This document shows positions 17,072 through 26,235 of a stretch of DNA of 64,000 nt, piece after piece. Source of the DNA: Chitinophagaceae bacterium (lineage in GTDB: Bacteria > Bacteroidota > Bacteroidia > Chitinophagales > Chitinophagaceae); assembly GCA_020403425.1 (NCBI GenBank), contig JADBXR010000002.1, positions 124,001 to 188,000 on the forward strand, written 5' to 3'. How positions within the stretch are numbered: position 1 is the first letter of the stretch; the number at the start of each line of letters is the position of its first letter. The notes beneath the pieces are model-generated. The model worked only from the letters and a program-made list of their open reading frames with translations, was not told the origin of the DNA and ran no database searches. A program made the position numbers and the translations under genes.

Positions 17072-19594
17072 TCATTCCTCAGGTCCGCCTCTTCTGGCCG
17101 GCATTTTGGAACCGGTCTGCTCTGTTTCCCTGTCCATTTCTGTGATGCTTACCGGTCTGTCGGACTTATCGCCCATCAGGTGTTCGGTAAAATAATCCGC
17201 CATACGCCAGAAGAAATATTCCACCATATCACCATATCCATGGCGCTGGCCGGGCAGGATCACCAGGTCAAAGCGTTTGTTGGCTTTGATCAGTGCATTG
17301 GCTACCCTTGTGGTACCTGCAGGGTGTACGTTGTTATCGATATCGCCGGTTGACAACATCAGGTGACCTTTCAGGTTCTTGGCCAGGTCCTGGTTCTTTT
17401 CAATATTGTATATGAAACTGGTATCTCCTTTTTCACCGATCACTTCCTTCACCCCATGGTGTTGCTCACTCCACCAGCGGTTGTACACTGCATTGTCGTG
17501 GTTACCTGAAGAAGATACGGCCACTTTGAAGAAGTCCGGATATACCAGCATAGCGGCAGTACTCATGAAACCTCCGCCTGAGTGTCCGTGAATACCCACC
17601 CGGTTGATATCGATGTAGGAGTAACGGTCTGCCAGCTGTTCCGCACAGGCTTTTTTATCAGCAAGACCATAATCTCTCAGGTTACCATACCCGTAATTGT
17701 GGTACCATTTACTGCGCGAAGGGTGTCCGCCACGGTTACCCATGGTGATCACCACAAAACCCAGTTGTGCCAGACGATCTGTACGGTCCATACCACGTGA
17801 AAAAGCTTTGTTCACAGCTTCTGTCTGTGGTCCGGGATATACGTATTCAATCACCGGGTATTTCTTGGTAGAATCAAAATCGAAAGGTTTGTACATGACA
17901 CCATAGATATCTGTGATACCATCATCTGCCTTTACCTTGAATACCTGCGGGAATTTATAACCGGTTGCCATCAGCGAGCTGAGGTCGGCCGTTTCCAGGT
18001 CCATCACCTTTCTTCCGTCCGCTGCATACAACGCAGATTTAGGAACGGTGTTCACGCGGGAATAGTTATCTACAAAAAAGCTCTTGCCATCATTCATGTT
18101 CATGGCATGTTCATACTCACCCGGGTTCAGCAGTTTCAGGCCGGTCCCGTCGAAATTCACTTTGTAGGCATGTAGGTAGTAAGGGTCTTCACCTGGCTCA
18201 CGGCCATTGGCAGAGAAATAGAGTACACGTTTGGCATCATCGATACCCAGTATATTTTCCACATGGTAGGTACCTGATGTGATCTGGTTCTTCAGCTTAC
18301 CGTTCTCATCATAGAGATACAGGTGCGCATAACCATCTCGCTCGCTCCACTGGATGAATTCCTTACCGTCATTCACCAGACCGAGCCTCCTGGTTTCGAT
18401 ATAGGTATTGAACCGCTCTTCTATCAAAGCTTTTACAGAACCTGTTGCAACATCGGCCACACATACATCTACCCTTTTCTGGTCGCGACTGGTTCTGGTG
18501 AAATAAAACTTGTCATTGGTACCCAGCCATTTCAACGGGCGGAAATCATCGTCACGCGCATTGATCTTACCGGGATCGGCCCATACAGACACGTCCTGGT
18601 CCTTGAACAGCGATACATTCAGTTCCTTGCCGCTCTGGCTGGTCATATTGAACAGATACAGGTGATCTACGGGCGCATCTTTTTCACCGGGCATCCAGTA
18701 CTTGTAGGTCTCCAGTGTCGGGCGCGGATCGCTCAGGCTGTTGATGACCCACAGGTCTTTCACTTTCCGGTTATCTGTTCTGCCCAGTACAAAGTTTCTG
18801 GAATCTGGCGACCAGTAGGCAAATACAGGCTTACGTTTTTTCTGGTTCTTTTCCTTGTCCACGTTGCTGTCGCCAGAACCTGACAGGTTGCCTTCGGAGA
18901 AATAGCTGAAATTCTCGATACCATCTTTGGTCAATGCGTGCTCAACGATCGTGGAATCATCTTCGTTCTTGAGGGCCTTTTCATAGTTGGCCTTATCCAT
19001 CCAGTAAAGGTTGTAGTTCCTTCCGAACAACACGACGTTTCCATCGGGAGAGATGGACGCCCAGTTGGGTTTGCGCTTGGGCTTCTTGAAATCGTTCAGT
19101 TCCACCAGTTCACCGGTGTTCAGGTTGTATTCAAAATAGAATATCTTTTTCTCCTTCACAGGTGGCGTTCCTTTTTTGGCGGTGGAATCCTTTTTCTCGA
19201 TCTCCTGCGTGCTCTTCACTTCGAACTGGATCCAGTTCTCGTCTTTCACAAAACGCATACTGTCAAGCCCCAGGTGCTGCGCATCAAAGGGATCTTTTAC
19301 GATACGCGTGATCTTGGCGGCCAGATCGGCATTATCGAACAATTGTTTCTTCTCTCCTTTCACAGGATCAACGATGTACCATTTTTTCCCTTCTGTGGTC
19401 TCGTACATGTACCAGAAACGGTCGCTCTTTTTCAACCAGTGCGGATCTACGCTGGTACTGAAGATCAGTTTTTCCAGTTTCTTGGGGGAATACCGGGCAG
19501 CCTGCTGGTAATTGGCTTTGGTAACCGGCACGGACTGTGCGTTGGCCGAAAGGCCTGCAACAGCTAATAACAGGATCAGCAATATGCTTCTCAT
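17072..19594 (-). CDS. S9 family prolyl oligopeptidase, DPP4-like, exported
   Basis: 840 residues with a signal peptide (MRSILLILLLAVAGLSANAQ). A beta-propeller domain occupies about residues 50-560 (WASISPDGNVVLFGRNYNLYWMD; FAYWSPDSRNFVLGRTDNRK). The C-terminal alpha/beta hydrolase domain carries the nucleophile Ser672 in GHSGGGFMS; an aspartate in GDIDNNVHP and the histidine in LPGQRHGYGD complete the triad. Expected to release dipeptides with penultimate proline from peptides in the periplasm. The last residues (RETEQTGSKMPARRGGPEE) form a disordered tail. Monocistronic, with its own terminator; divergent from kynU. Confidence 0.92.
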   Translation of the reverse strand: MRSILLILLLAVAGLSANAQSVPVTKANYQQAARYSPKKLEKLIFSTSVDPHWLKKSDRFWYMYETTEGKKWYIVDPVKGEKKQLFDNADLAAKITRIVKDPFDAQHLGLDSMRFVKDENWIQFEVKSTQEIEKKDSTAKKGTPPVKEKKIFYFEYNLNTGELVELNDFKKPKRKPNWASISPDGNVVLFGRNYNLYWMDKANYEKALKNEDDSTIVEHALTKDGIENFSYFSEGNLSGSGDSNVDKEKNQKKRKPVFAYWSPDSRNFVLGRTDNRKVKDLWVINSLSDPRPTLETYKYWMPGEKDAPVDHLYLFNMTSQSGKELNVSLFKDQDVSVWADPGKINARDDDFRPLKWLGTNDKFYFTRTSRDQKRVDVCVADVATGSVKALIEERFNTYIETRRLGLVNDGKEFIQWSERDGYAHLYLYDENGKLKNQITSGTYHVENILGIDDAKRVLYFSANGREPGEDPYYLHAYKVNFDGTGLKLLNPGEYEHAMNMNDGKSFFVDNYSRVNTVPKSALYAADGRKVMDLETADLSSLMATGYKFPQVFKVKADDGITDIYGVMYKPFDFDSTKKYPVIEYVYPGPQTEAVNKAFSRGMDRTDRLAQLGFVVITMGNRGGHPSRSKWYHNYGYGNLRDYGLADKKACAEQLADRYSYIDINRVGIHGHSGGGFMSTAAMLVYPDFFKVAVSSSGNHDNAVYNRWWSEQHHGVKEVIGEKGDTSFIYNIEKNQDLAKNLKGHLMLSTGDIDNNVHPAGTTRVANALIKANKRFDLVILPGQRHGYGDMVEYFFWRMADYFTEHLMGDKSDRPVSITEMDRETEQTGSKMPARRGGPEE

Positions 19595-19761
19595 GGCAGT
19601 TAGTTTTGGTTTTTGGAAGCAATGAAAATAAAGTAAACCCGTTAAAATCCAGCTTCCTTTATAAAATAATTGGCGGATTCTGGATGAATGGATTAACTGA
19701 TCGGATAATTCGGTCGTTCAGCCCGTGGGCGCAGGCCCTTAAAATGGTTTTTACTCCTTAT

Positions 19762-19780
19762 TTTGCAGCAAACGATTGCC
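19762..19780 (+). promoter_or_regulatory. Shared operator/promoter motif upstream of kynU
   Basis: TTTGCAGCAAACGATTGCC ends exactly one base before the kynU ATG. It differs by one base from the sequence at 25082-25100 in front of the tryptophan dioxygenase gene. The core GCAAACGATTGC (19768-19779) is a 12-bp near-palindrome (10 of 12 positions symmetric). TTTG would be the end of the -7 element, so the palindrome would cover the transcription start: a good place for a repressor or Lrp-type regulator. Confidence 0.6.
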
Positions 19781-21046
19781 ATGCCCGTTCCTTTCCAAGC
19801 CACCAGAGAATTTGCCCTAGAGGCCGACGCAGCCGATGTGCTGGCGGAGTTCAAACAACAGTTCCATTTCCCGAAAAAGAATGGCCGTGATGTGATCTAT
19901 TTCTGCGGCAATTCACTGGGTCTGCAGCCGAGGAATGTGGAGCAGGCCATCCAGACTGAACTAACCAGTTGGCGGGAAGAAGCCGTGGGCGGTTATTTCG
20001 GGGGCAGACATCCCTGGCTCTATTATCAGGAGTACCTGAAGCCCTCTCTGGCCAGGATCGTGGGCTGCCTGGAAACGGAAGTGACCGTCATGAACACCCT
20101 TACGGTAAACCTGCACCTGCTGATGCTGAGTTTTTACCGGCCCACACCGGAACGTTACAAGATCCTGATGGAAGCCGGGGCCTTTCCTTCCGACCAGTAT
20201 GCAGTGGAGACCCTTGTAAAGCATTACGGACTGGAGCCCGAAACCGCTATCCTGGAGATTGCCCCCAGGGAGGGAGAAAAGACCCTACGTACCGAAGATA
20301 TCATTGCTACCATCGAAGCGCAGGGCAGCAGCCTGGCCATGGTCCTGTTTGGCGGGATCAATTATTATACGGGGCAGTTGTTCGACCTGCAGCGGATCAC
20401 CCGGGCAGCACATCAGGTGAATGCCATAGCGGGTTTTGACCTGGCACACGTGGTGGGGAATACCCCGTTGCTATTACACGAATGGGAGGTTGATTTTGCG
20501 GCCTGGTGCAGTTATAAATACCTGAACGGAGGACCGGGTGCCATAGGCGGTGTATATGTACACGAGCGTTTTGCCACCAATCCCCAAACACCCAGGCTCG
20601 GGGGCTGGTGGGGCAACGATGAGAAGGAACGGTTCAAAATGGAAAAAGGCTTTGTGCCCAAAACAAATGCCAGTGGATGGAACATCAGTACCGCACAGGT
20701 ATTCAATACCGTTTCACTCAAAGCTGCTCTGGAACTGTTCGATAAGGCTGGTATGGAACGGTTACGGGCCAAAAGCCTGCAGCTGACCGCCTACCTCGAA
20801 TACCTGCTGCACCAGTTACCCAACCTGGCATTCGAGATCATTACACCCGCAGATGCAGCAGAAAGGGGCGCCCAGTTATCTTTATATTTCAAGGAACGGG
20901 GTAAAGAGATCCACAACAAAATGATCGAAAGCGGTATTATTGTGGACTATCGGGAGCCAGGTGTGATCCGTGTGGCACCAGCGCCCATGTATGTCAGCTT
21001 TTCGGATGTGTACCGGTTCTATGAAATACTAAGGGATCATTTCTAA
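19781..21046 (+). CDS. kynU: Kynureninase
   Basis: 421 residues from the ATG at 19781 (MPVPFQATREFALEADAAD); the TTG at 19763 lies in the operator-like leader and is rejected. PLP enzyme that cleaves kynurenine or 3-hydroxykynurenine to (3-hydroxy)anthranilate and alanine. Family blocks are FCGNSLGLQPRNV, NTLTVNLHLLMLSFY, FDLAHVVGN, and the PLP lysine Lys246 in CSYKYLNGGPGAIGGVYVHER, followed by GWWGNDEKERF. The SGNH hydrolase gene starts 10 bp downstream. The shared leader motif suggests co-regulation with the dioxygenase gene at 25103. Confidence 0.96.
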   Translation: MPVPFQATREFALEADAADVLAEFKQQFHFPKKNGRDVIYFCGNSLGLQPRNVEQAIQTELTSWREEAVGGYFGGRHPWLYYQEYLKPSLARIVGCLETEVTVMNTLTVNLHLLMLSFYRPTPERYKILMEAGAFPSDQYAVETLVKHYGLEPETAILEIAPREGEKTLRTEDIIATIEAQGSSLAMVLFGGINYYTGQLFDLQRITRAAHQVNAIAGFDLAHVVGNTPLLLHEWEVDFAAWCSYKYLNGGPGAIGGVYVHERFATNPQTPRLGGWWGNDEKERFKMEKGFVPKTNASGWNISTAQVFNTVSLKAALELFDKAGMERLRAKSLQLTAYLEYLLHQLPNLAFEIITPADAAERGAQLSLYFKERGKEIHNKMIESGIIVDYREPGVIRVAPAPMYVSFSDVYRFYEILRDHF

Positions 21047-21056
21047 TCGAACGAAC

Positions 21057-21671
21057 ATGTCAAAACACCACCATACTTACCTTGCCCTGGGCGACTCTTA
21101 CACCATTGGTGAATCGGTGGCCCTGCATGAAAGTTTCCCTTATCAGACGGTTCAGTTACTGAGAAAAGCAGGATTATCTTTTCTGGCGCCTGAGATCGTT
21201 GCCAAAACAGGCTGGACCAGTTCTGAACTGGCGGAACATATCCTGCACACATCGCTTAACGAGTCGTATGATTTTGTGTCTTTACTGATCGGCGTCAACA
21301 ACCAGTACCGGGGTCTATCGCTGGCGGATTTTACAGACGATCTTGAATTCCTGCTGCACAAAGCCATCCATCTGGCTGGAAACAAAGCCGACCATGTGAT
21401 CGTTCTATCCATTCCTGACTGGGGACAAACCCCTTTTGCCGCAGGTAGAGATAGCGCATCCATTCGGAAGGAGATAGACCGGTTCAACGAGGTTTGCGAG
21501 TCGGCCGCACGAAAGAGCCAAACGCATTTTATCACCATTACGGAGGACACGCGTAAAGCTGCCCAAGATAAGAGCCTGCTTACTACCGACCAACTGCATT
21601 ATTCCGGCAAGGAACATGCCGTATGGGCGGCCAAGATCGCTGACATCATGCGATCGCTTAGCCGTAAGTGA
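21057..21671 (+). CDS. SGNH/GDSL-family hydrolase
   Basis: 204 residues, no signal peptide. SGNH blocks are in order: GDSYTIGES (block I, nucleophile Ser), a glycine-bearing turn around KTGWTSSEL (block II), LIGVNNQYRG (block III, Asn) and DQLHYSGKEH (block V, Asp-x-x-His). An esterase or lipase of unknown substrate. It starts 10 bp after kynU and is probably co-transcribed; a role linked to kynurenine esters or formylkynurenine cannot be shown, but note that no formamidase gene is visible nearby. Its last 14 bp overlap the end of the convergent phosphoesterase gene. Confidence 0.85.
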   Translation: MSKHHHTYLALGDSYTIGESVALHESFPYQTVQLLRKAGLSFLAPEIVAKTGWTSSELAEHILHTSLNESYDFVSLLIGVNNQYRGLSLADFTDDLEFLLHKAIHLAGNKADHVIVLSIPDWGQTPFAAGRDSASIRKEIDRFNEVCESAARKSQTHFITITEDTRKAAQDKSLLTTDQLHYSGKEHAVWAAKIADIMRSLSRK

Positions 21672-22581
21672 CCATTTCCCGTTTCACGCTGCCATCGGCC
21701 GCAAAATCGAATACGGCATAGGCAGGATCAAAATCATGAAAAGCGCCGCCCCACCAGTTACCGCTCACGGCACCGTTGCAGTAGTATTGAATGTTCTTGT
21801 AGTCAACGGCATCCTGCATATGGATATGACCGCTTAAACAACAACGGATATTGGCATATCCCTTGAACAGGTTCGTGAGCCTCCTGGAGTCCACATGCAG
21901 CAAAGCACGTGAAATGCGCCAATCGCCATTGGCCTCGTTCTTATCGGAGAATACCGCCGACACGAAGGACACGATCGGGATATGGGAGATGATACAGATA
22001 TGCATTTGTGCGGCCGTATTCTTCAGTTCGTTTTCCAGCCAGGCGAACTGGGGCTCGTCGATACGGGCAATATACCCGCCGTTATTCTCCTGCGCGCTAT
22101 CCAGCACCACGAACTTCCACCCCTTGTGCTCAAAACTGTAGAAACGTCCGGGCATCTTATGTTGCTTCAGTACCCATTGTTTATCGTACAGCGGGTCGTT
22201 CTTAACTTCCGGATCGGTCATCTGCCAACCCCAGGCATCATGGTTACCGATACAGTGATGGATCGGCAAACGGTTCTCGGCCTCTAAGACCCTGTTCCAC
22301 ACATCCCATTGTTTCTGCACTTTTTCCCTGGATGCGTTCAATGCATCCATGATAGAGTCTCCTCCGTTCACAATAAAATCAACAGAAGGCCTGAGCGCAT
22401 TGATATGCCGGTATGCATTACGCATACCCTGCTCTGCAATATCAGTGGGTTTTACATGCACATCGGTCAGGAACCCTACCCGGAAAGCGCCTTTCTTCTT
22501 AGGAGCGGCAAAAGCTGTGGGCGCAAGGGAAAGTACGGCAGCAGACAAAGAAGTTCGCTGCAGGAATTTTCTTCTGTTCAT
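21658..22581 (-). CDS. Tat-exported calcineurin-like metallophosphoesterase
   Basis: 307 residues. The N-terminus MNRRKFLQRTSLSAAVLSLAPTAFA contains a twin-arginine motif (NRRKFL), so folded export is expected. Metallophosphoesterase motifs are FLTDVHVKP (D-x-H), GGDSIMD (GD), GNHDAWG (GNHD), ISHIPI and CLSGHIHMQD (GHxH). Substrate unknown. It overlaps the convergent SGNH hydrolase gene by 14 bp. Confidence 0.88.
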   Translation of the reverse strand: MNRRKFLQRTSLSAAVLSLAPTAFAAPKKKGAFRVGFLTDVHVKPTDIAEQGMRNAYRHINALRPSVDFIVNGGDSIMDALNASREKVQKQWDVWNRVLEAENRLPIHHCIGNHDAWGWQMTDPEVKNDPLYDKQWVLKQHKMPGRFYSFEHKGWKFVVLDSAQENNGGYIARIDEPQFAWLENELKNTAAQMHICIISHIPIVSFVSAVFSDKNEANGDWRISRALLHVDSRRLTNLFKGYANIRCCLSGHIHMQDAVDYKNIQYYCNGAVSGNWWGGAFHDFDPAYAVFDFAADGSVKREMVTYG

Positions 22582-22657
22582 ATGGATCAGATTTTTGGGG
22601 AGCTATTGTTCCACAGTGATCGCTGGAGAACTGCGGGAACTCAAAACAAACAATATA

Positions 22658-23470
22658 CTAAAGATATGAAGCCATTTCAGCATGATAGGCTGCAGCCACC
22701 TCGTTGGCCTTTTCTGCAAAATCTTCTCCGCCACTGGCAAAGATCACCGCCCTGCTGGCGTTTACCAGGAGCCCGGCATCTGCATTCAATCCGTATCGCG
22801 TTACTTCTTCCAGGCTTCCCCCCTGCGCGCCCACACCAGGGACCAGCAGAAAATGCTCCGGAATGATGGTACGGATATGCGCCAGGTCACTGGCCCGCGT
22901 GGCACCCACCACGAACATAAGGTTGGAAGCGGTACCCCAGGATGCAACTTTACGCAGGACCGTCTCGTATAAACGTGTTTCGGTACCGCTGCCAGACAAT
23001 GACAATTGCTGAAAATCGTTGCTACCAGCATTGGAGGTTAGTCCCAGTACAATGGTCCACTTGTCTGTATATTCCAGGAAGGGACGTACACTGTCCTCCC
23101 CCATATACGGCGCCACGGTTACCGCATCAAATGGCAGCACTTCGAAAAAGGTCTTTGCATATTGCGAAGAGGTATTCCCGATATCGCCACGTTTGGCATC
23201 GGCAATGGTGAAATGTGTTTTGGGAATGTACTGAACGGTTTTCTCCATGGCCTCCCAACCTTTCAGGCCCTGTGATTCATAGAAAGCCGTATTGATCTTG
23301 TAACTCACGCAGTGATCCTTGGTGGCATCAATGATGGCTTTGTTGAATACAAATACAGCATCGGGATGCGATTGCAGGTGTTTCGGGAGCTTGGTGATAT
23401 CGGTATCGAGGCCCACACAGAGATAGGTTTTCTTCTCTTTGATCCGGGCTACCAGTTCTTGTCTGTTCAT
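22658..23470 (-). CDS. pyrF: Orotidine 5'-phosphate decarboxylase (long type)
   Basis: 270 residues, the type 2 form of OMP decarboxylase, the last step of UMP synthesis. GLDTDITKLP, NKAIIDAT and the catalytic FTIADAKRGDIGNTSSQYA (Lys with two Asp) are visible, followed by GLTSNAGSND and the phosphate loop VPGVGAQGGSLEEV. A -7 box lies only 6 nt upstream of the ATG, so the leader must be very short. Confidence 0.95.
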   Translation of the reverse strand: MNRQELVARIKEKKTYLCVGLDTDITKLPKHLQSHPDAVFVFNKAIIDATKDHCVSYKINTAFYESQGLKGWEAMEKTVQYIPKTHFTIADAKRGDIGNTSSQYAKTFFEVLPFDAVTVAPYMGEDSVRPFLEYTDKWTIVLGLTSNAGSNDFQQLSLSGSGTETRLYETVLRKVASWGTASNLMFVVGATRASDLAHIRTIIPEHFLLVPGVGAQGGSLEEVTRYGLNADAGLLVNASRAVIFASGGEDFAEKANEVAAAYHAEMASYL

Positions 23471-23475
23471 GTCAT

Positions 23476-23483
23476 CAAAGATA
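23476..23483 (-). promoter_or_regulatory. -7 promoter element of pyrF
   Basis: Minus-strand TATCTTTG is a perfect TAnnTTTG box ending 6 nt before the pyrF ATG, which predicts a nearly leaderless mRNA. Confidence 0.45.
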
Positions 23484-23597
23484 CAGGGCTATTGCCTTCA
23501 GCCATGGGTTCGGGCCAAAAAATGTGTTTATGCTTTTGCCGGGAATAGACCTGATATAACATCGCTAAGACGATTGTATACAGATAATGATATCCGA

Positions 23598-24959
23598 TCA
23601 ATAACTATACACCTGGTAGCCCCATGCCGGCAAACTGAATGGCTTACCCGGCTCCATTTTTTCTTTTTTACCGGAGAAGATCTCTGTGGCCTCACCGGTC
23701 AGCAGGCCATCCTTTACAGAAAAATCCTGCGCTGTATTAGTAAAATTGAGCAATACTACTACTTTATGTGTACCGGCCTCCCGGGCATAGGCATAGATCT
23801 TATCTTCCATACCAGTGGTCAGCCTGGCAAACGATGCATGGGCACTCAGCGCTGGATTCTGCTTACGCAGGTTCAGCAGCTTCTGGTACAGGCCTGCACG
23901 CTGCAGTTTTTCAAAATGCATGGTATCTTTTTCAAAAAAGGATATGGCCCTTAATACCGGTTCTTCCTGTCCGCTGTAGATCAATGGAACCGATCGTTTC
24001 AAGGTCTGTGTCAAAACCGCGAACGGAGCATGCGACAGGCCCGGCATGGTCTCAAAATCAGCTTTGTTCCAACTGTTCTCATCGTGGTTGCTGGTGAAAT
24101 ATAGGCGGATGGCATTTTTTGCCAGTGTGGTATCGCTTTTATTGATCACACTATCCATTGCAGAAGCATTACGCTTACCGGCTGCTATCAGCTTCATCAT
24201 ATTGAATTCGGGCCAGGAATAAGTGGCATCAAAACCCACTTCATGCAACCAGGCACTGTCGGCCTCTGCCAGCATGAAGAATTCCTTTTTGGCAGCTTTC
24301 AGATCCCGAACGCAACTTGTCCAGAAATCACGTGAAGGCCCAACGGCATAATCGCAACGGAAGCCATCGATACCGGTTTCTGTGATCCAGTATTTCATCT
24401 GCTGTATCATGCTATCCCGCAACTCCGCATTGGCAAAATTCAGTTTGCGGGTATCGGTCCAGTCGAACTGGGATACCGGTTGCCCCTTACTGTCCTTCAC
24501 ATAAAAATCAGGATGCTTCTGCAACCAGTAATGATCAGCCCCGGTATGATTCGGCACCCAGTCCATCATTACTTTAAATCCTTTTTCATGCGCCTGCTTC
24601 ACCAATGTTTTCCAATCTTCCATGGTACCGTATTCAGGGTTCACAGCAGTGTAGTCCGATACGGCATAATAACTGCCTAGCGTTCCTTTCCGGTCTGTTT
24701 TACTGATGGGGTTGATGGGCATGAACCACAATGTCTGTACCCCCATCTTTTGCAAACGGTCCAGGTGTTTGGCAAAGGCCGCGAAAGTTCCTTCCGGCGT
24801 GTATTGCCGAATGTTGACCTCATAGATATTACCCTGCATGATCCAGGCAGGATGCCCGTCTATATAGCCGGTATCAGCGGCTATCTGGGTGTTGGCCCCA
24901 TTCTTACAGGAAACAAAAGCGGCCATCACAAACAGCAACAACAGGTAGGCTTTGCGCAT
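23598..24959 (-). CDS. GH13 alpha-amylase family lipoprotein
   Basis: 453 residues. The N-terminus MRKAYLLLLFVMAAFVSCKNG has a lipobox (FVSC). The GH13 barrel shows the usual regions: VMMDWVPNHTG (region I), GFRCDYAVGP with the nucleophile Asp (II), FMLAEADSAW with the acid Glu (III) and TSNHDENSW with the transition-state Asp (IV). A C-terminal beta-sandwich follows (HKVVVLLNFTNTAQDFSVKDG). It probably hydrolyses alpha-glucans at the cell surface; it is not next to a SusCD pair in this window. Confidence 0.9.
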   Translation of the reverse strand: MRKAYLLLLFVMAAFVSCKNGANTQIAADTGYIDGHPAWIMQGNIYEVNIRQYTPEGTFAAFAKHLDRLQKMGVQTLWFMPINPISKTDRKGTLGSYYAVSDYTAVNPEYGTMEDWKTLVKQAHEKGFKVMMDWVPNHTGADHYWLQKHPDFYVKDSKGQPVSQFDWTDTRKLNFANAELRDSMIQQMKYWITETGIDGFRCDYAVGPSRDFWTSCVRDLKAAKKEFFMLAEADSAWLHEVGFDATYSWPEFNMMKLIAAGKRNASAMDSVINKSDTTLAKNAIRLYFTSNHDENSWNKADFETMPGLSHAPFAVLTQTLKRSVPLIYSGQEEPVLRAISFFEKDTMHFEKLQRAGLYQKLLNLRKQNPALSAHASFARLTTGMEDKIYAYAREAGTHKVVVLLNFTNTAQDFSVKDGLLTGEATEIFSGKKEKMEPGKPFSLPAWGYQVYSY

Positions 24960-24977
24960 AACGATCAGTTTAGGTCT

Positions 24978-25009
24978 TAAAATTATTGAAAAGGGTCGTG
25001 TAAAACAAA
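24978..25009 (-). promoter_or_regulatory. Promoter of the amylase gene
   Basis: Minus-strand TTTG (25006-25009), 20-nt spacer, TAATTTTA (24978-24985). Both elements fit the Bacteroidota consensus, except that the last base of the -7 box is A, not G. Confidence 0.45.
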
Positions 25010-25081
25010 CACAGGTGCCCCCTCGAACAGGTTATCCCGAATTGCCGACATTGGGAAGAATTTAGATAAACTAAGCTTTTC

Positions 25082-25100
25082 TTTGTAGCAAACGATTGCC
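25082..25100 (+). promoter_or_regulatory. Shared operator/promoter motif upstream of tryptophan dioxygenase
   Basis: TTTGTAGCAAACGATTGCC, identical in 18 of 19 positions to the sequence before kynU, ends 2 nt before the ATG. The GCAAACGATTGC core is at 25088-25099. The same placement relative to TTTG and the start codon argues for a common regulator and not chance. Confidence 0.6.
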
Positions 25101-25102
25101 CT

Positions 25103-26188
25103 ATGGAACAACAGAACATGTATTATGGCGACTACCTGCAACTGGGCAGGATCCTGGACGCCCAACACCCCATAAGTTTTCAAAAAGGAAATGAACCGGC
25201 CCACGATGAAATGCTGTTCATCGTGATACACCAGGCTTATGAGTTATGGTTCAAACAGATCCTGTTCGAGCTGGACTATGTGATGGGCGTTTTTGGCCAG
25301 GAAAAGATCAATGATAATTCGGAAGACCTGAACCTGGTGCGTCACCGGCTGAACCGGATCATACAGATCATCCAATTATTGAACCAGCAAGTGAACATCC
25401 TGGATACCATGACACCCCTCGATTTTCTGGAATTCCGGAACCTGCTCACCCCTTCTTCGGGTTTCCAGAGCAAACAGTTCAGGTTACTGGAGGCCAGGCT
25501 GGGATTACAGTTGGAGAAACGTCACCACAAAGAGTACTACAAACGTACCAACGAAGGTGGTTTTACACAAACCGATTACGAGAATATCACCGCTACCGAA
25601 GCGCAGAAAAGCCTGCTGCAACTGGTCAATGACTGGCTGGAACGGATGCCTTTTTTTACAATATCTTATTGGAAGGATTACGAGCGTGTGGCACCGGACC
25701 TGCTTCCGCTACATGTATTCTGGAACGATTACCGGCATATTTACCAGGCCGGCCTGACCGAACGGGAGCGCAACAAACTTGCAGACTTTGACTATGTATT
25801 TTTTCAAGAGACCCCAGCCGGTTACGGTCCGGAGCAATTGGACCTGCTGCGCAGCAATTTTTCGCCCACTGCCTTACGTTCTGCACTTTTCATTATGTTA
25901 TACCGCGATTTTCCTATGTTCCAGACCTCCTACCAGATACTTGATTCACTGATCGAGATAGACCACCTGATGAGTAACTGGCGCCACAAACACCTGATCA
26001 TGGTTCGTCGCATGATAGGTATGCGTGTGGGCACTGGAAACACATCCGGTGCAGGTTACCTGGAAGGGGCATTGAACAAACATTATGTATACCGAGACCT
26101 ATCGGGTTTATCCACTTATTTGATAGAGCGTAAAAAACTCCCGAAATTACCCGATGAACTGATCAGAAACCTGGGATTCATGCATTGA
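25103..26188 (+). CDS. kynA: Tryptophan 2,3-dioxygenase
   Basis: 361 residues, long for bacterial TDO and close to animal enzymes in length. It opens the indole ring of tryptophan to N-formylkynurenine using heme. MYYGDYLQLGRILDAQHPIS, HDEMLFIVIHQAYELWFKQILFEL (with the distal His), DFLEFRNLLTPSSGFQSKQFR (tryptophan-binding Arg/Phe) and the proximal histidine region NWRHKHLIMVRRMIGMRVGTGNTSGAGYL are all present. With kynU it forms the catabolic kynurenine route; kynurenine formamidase, monooxygenase and hydroxyanthranilate dioxygenase are not seen in this window. Confidence 0.95.
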   Translation: MEQQNMYYGDYLQLGRILDAQHPISFQKGNEPAHDEMLFIVIHQAYELWFKQILFELDYVMGVFGQEKINDNSEDLNLVRHRLNRIIQIIQLLNQQVNILDTMTPLDFLEFRNLLTPSSGFQSKQFRLLEARLGLQLEKRHHKEYYKRTNEGGFTQTDYENITATEAQKSLLQLVNDWLERMPFFTISYWKDYERVAPDLLPLHVFWNDYRHIYQAGLTERERNKLADFDYVFFQETPAGYGPEQLDLLRSNFSPTALRSALFIMLYRDFPMFQTSYQILDSLIEIDHLMSNWRHKHLIMVRRMIGMRVGTGNTSGAGYLEGALNKHYVYRDLSGLSTYLIERKKLPKLPDELIRNLGFMH

Positions 26189-26235
26189 CCTGACCTGCCC
26201 ATTCCTAAAACACTTTTGTACCATAATATCCATTT

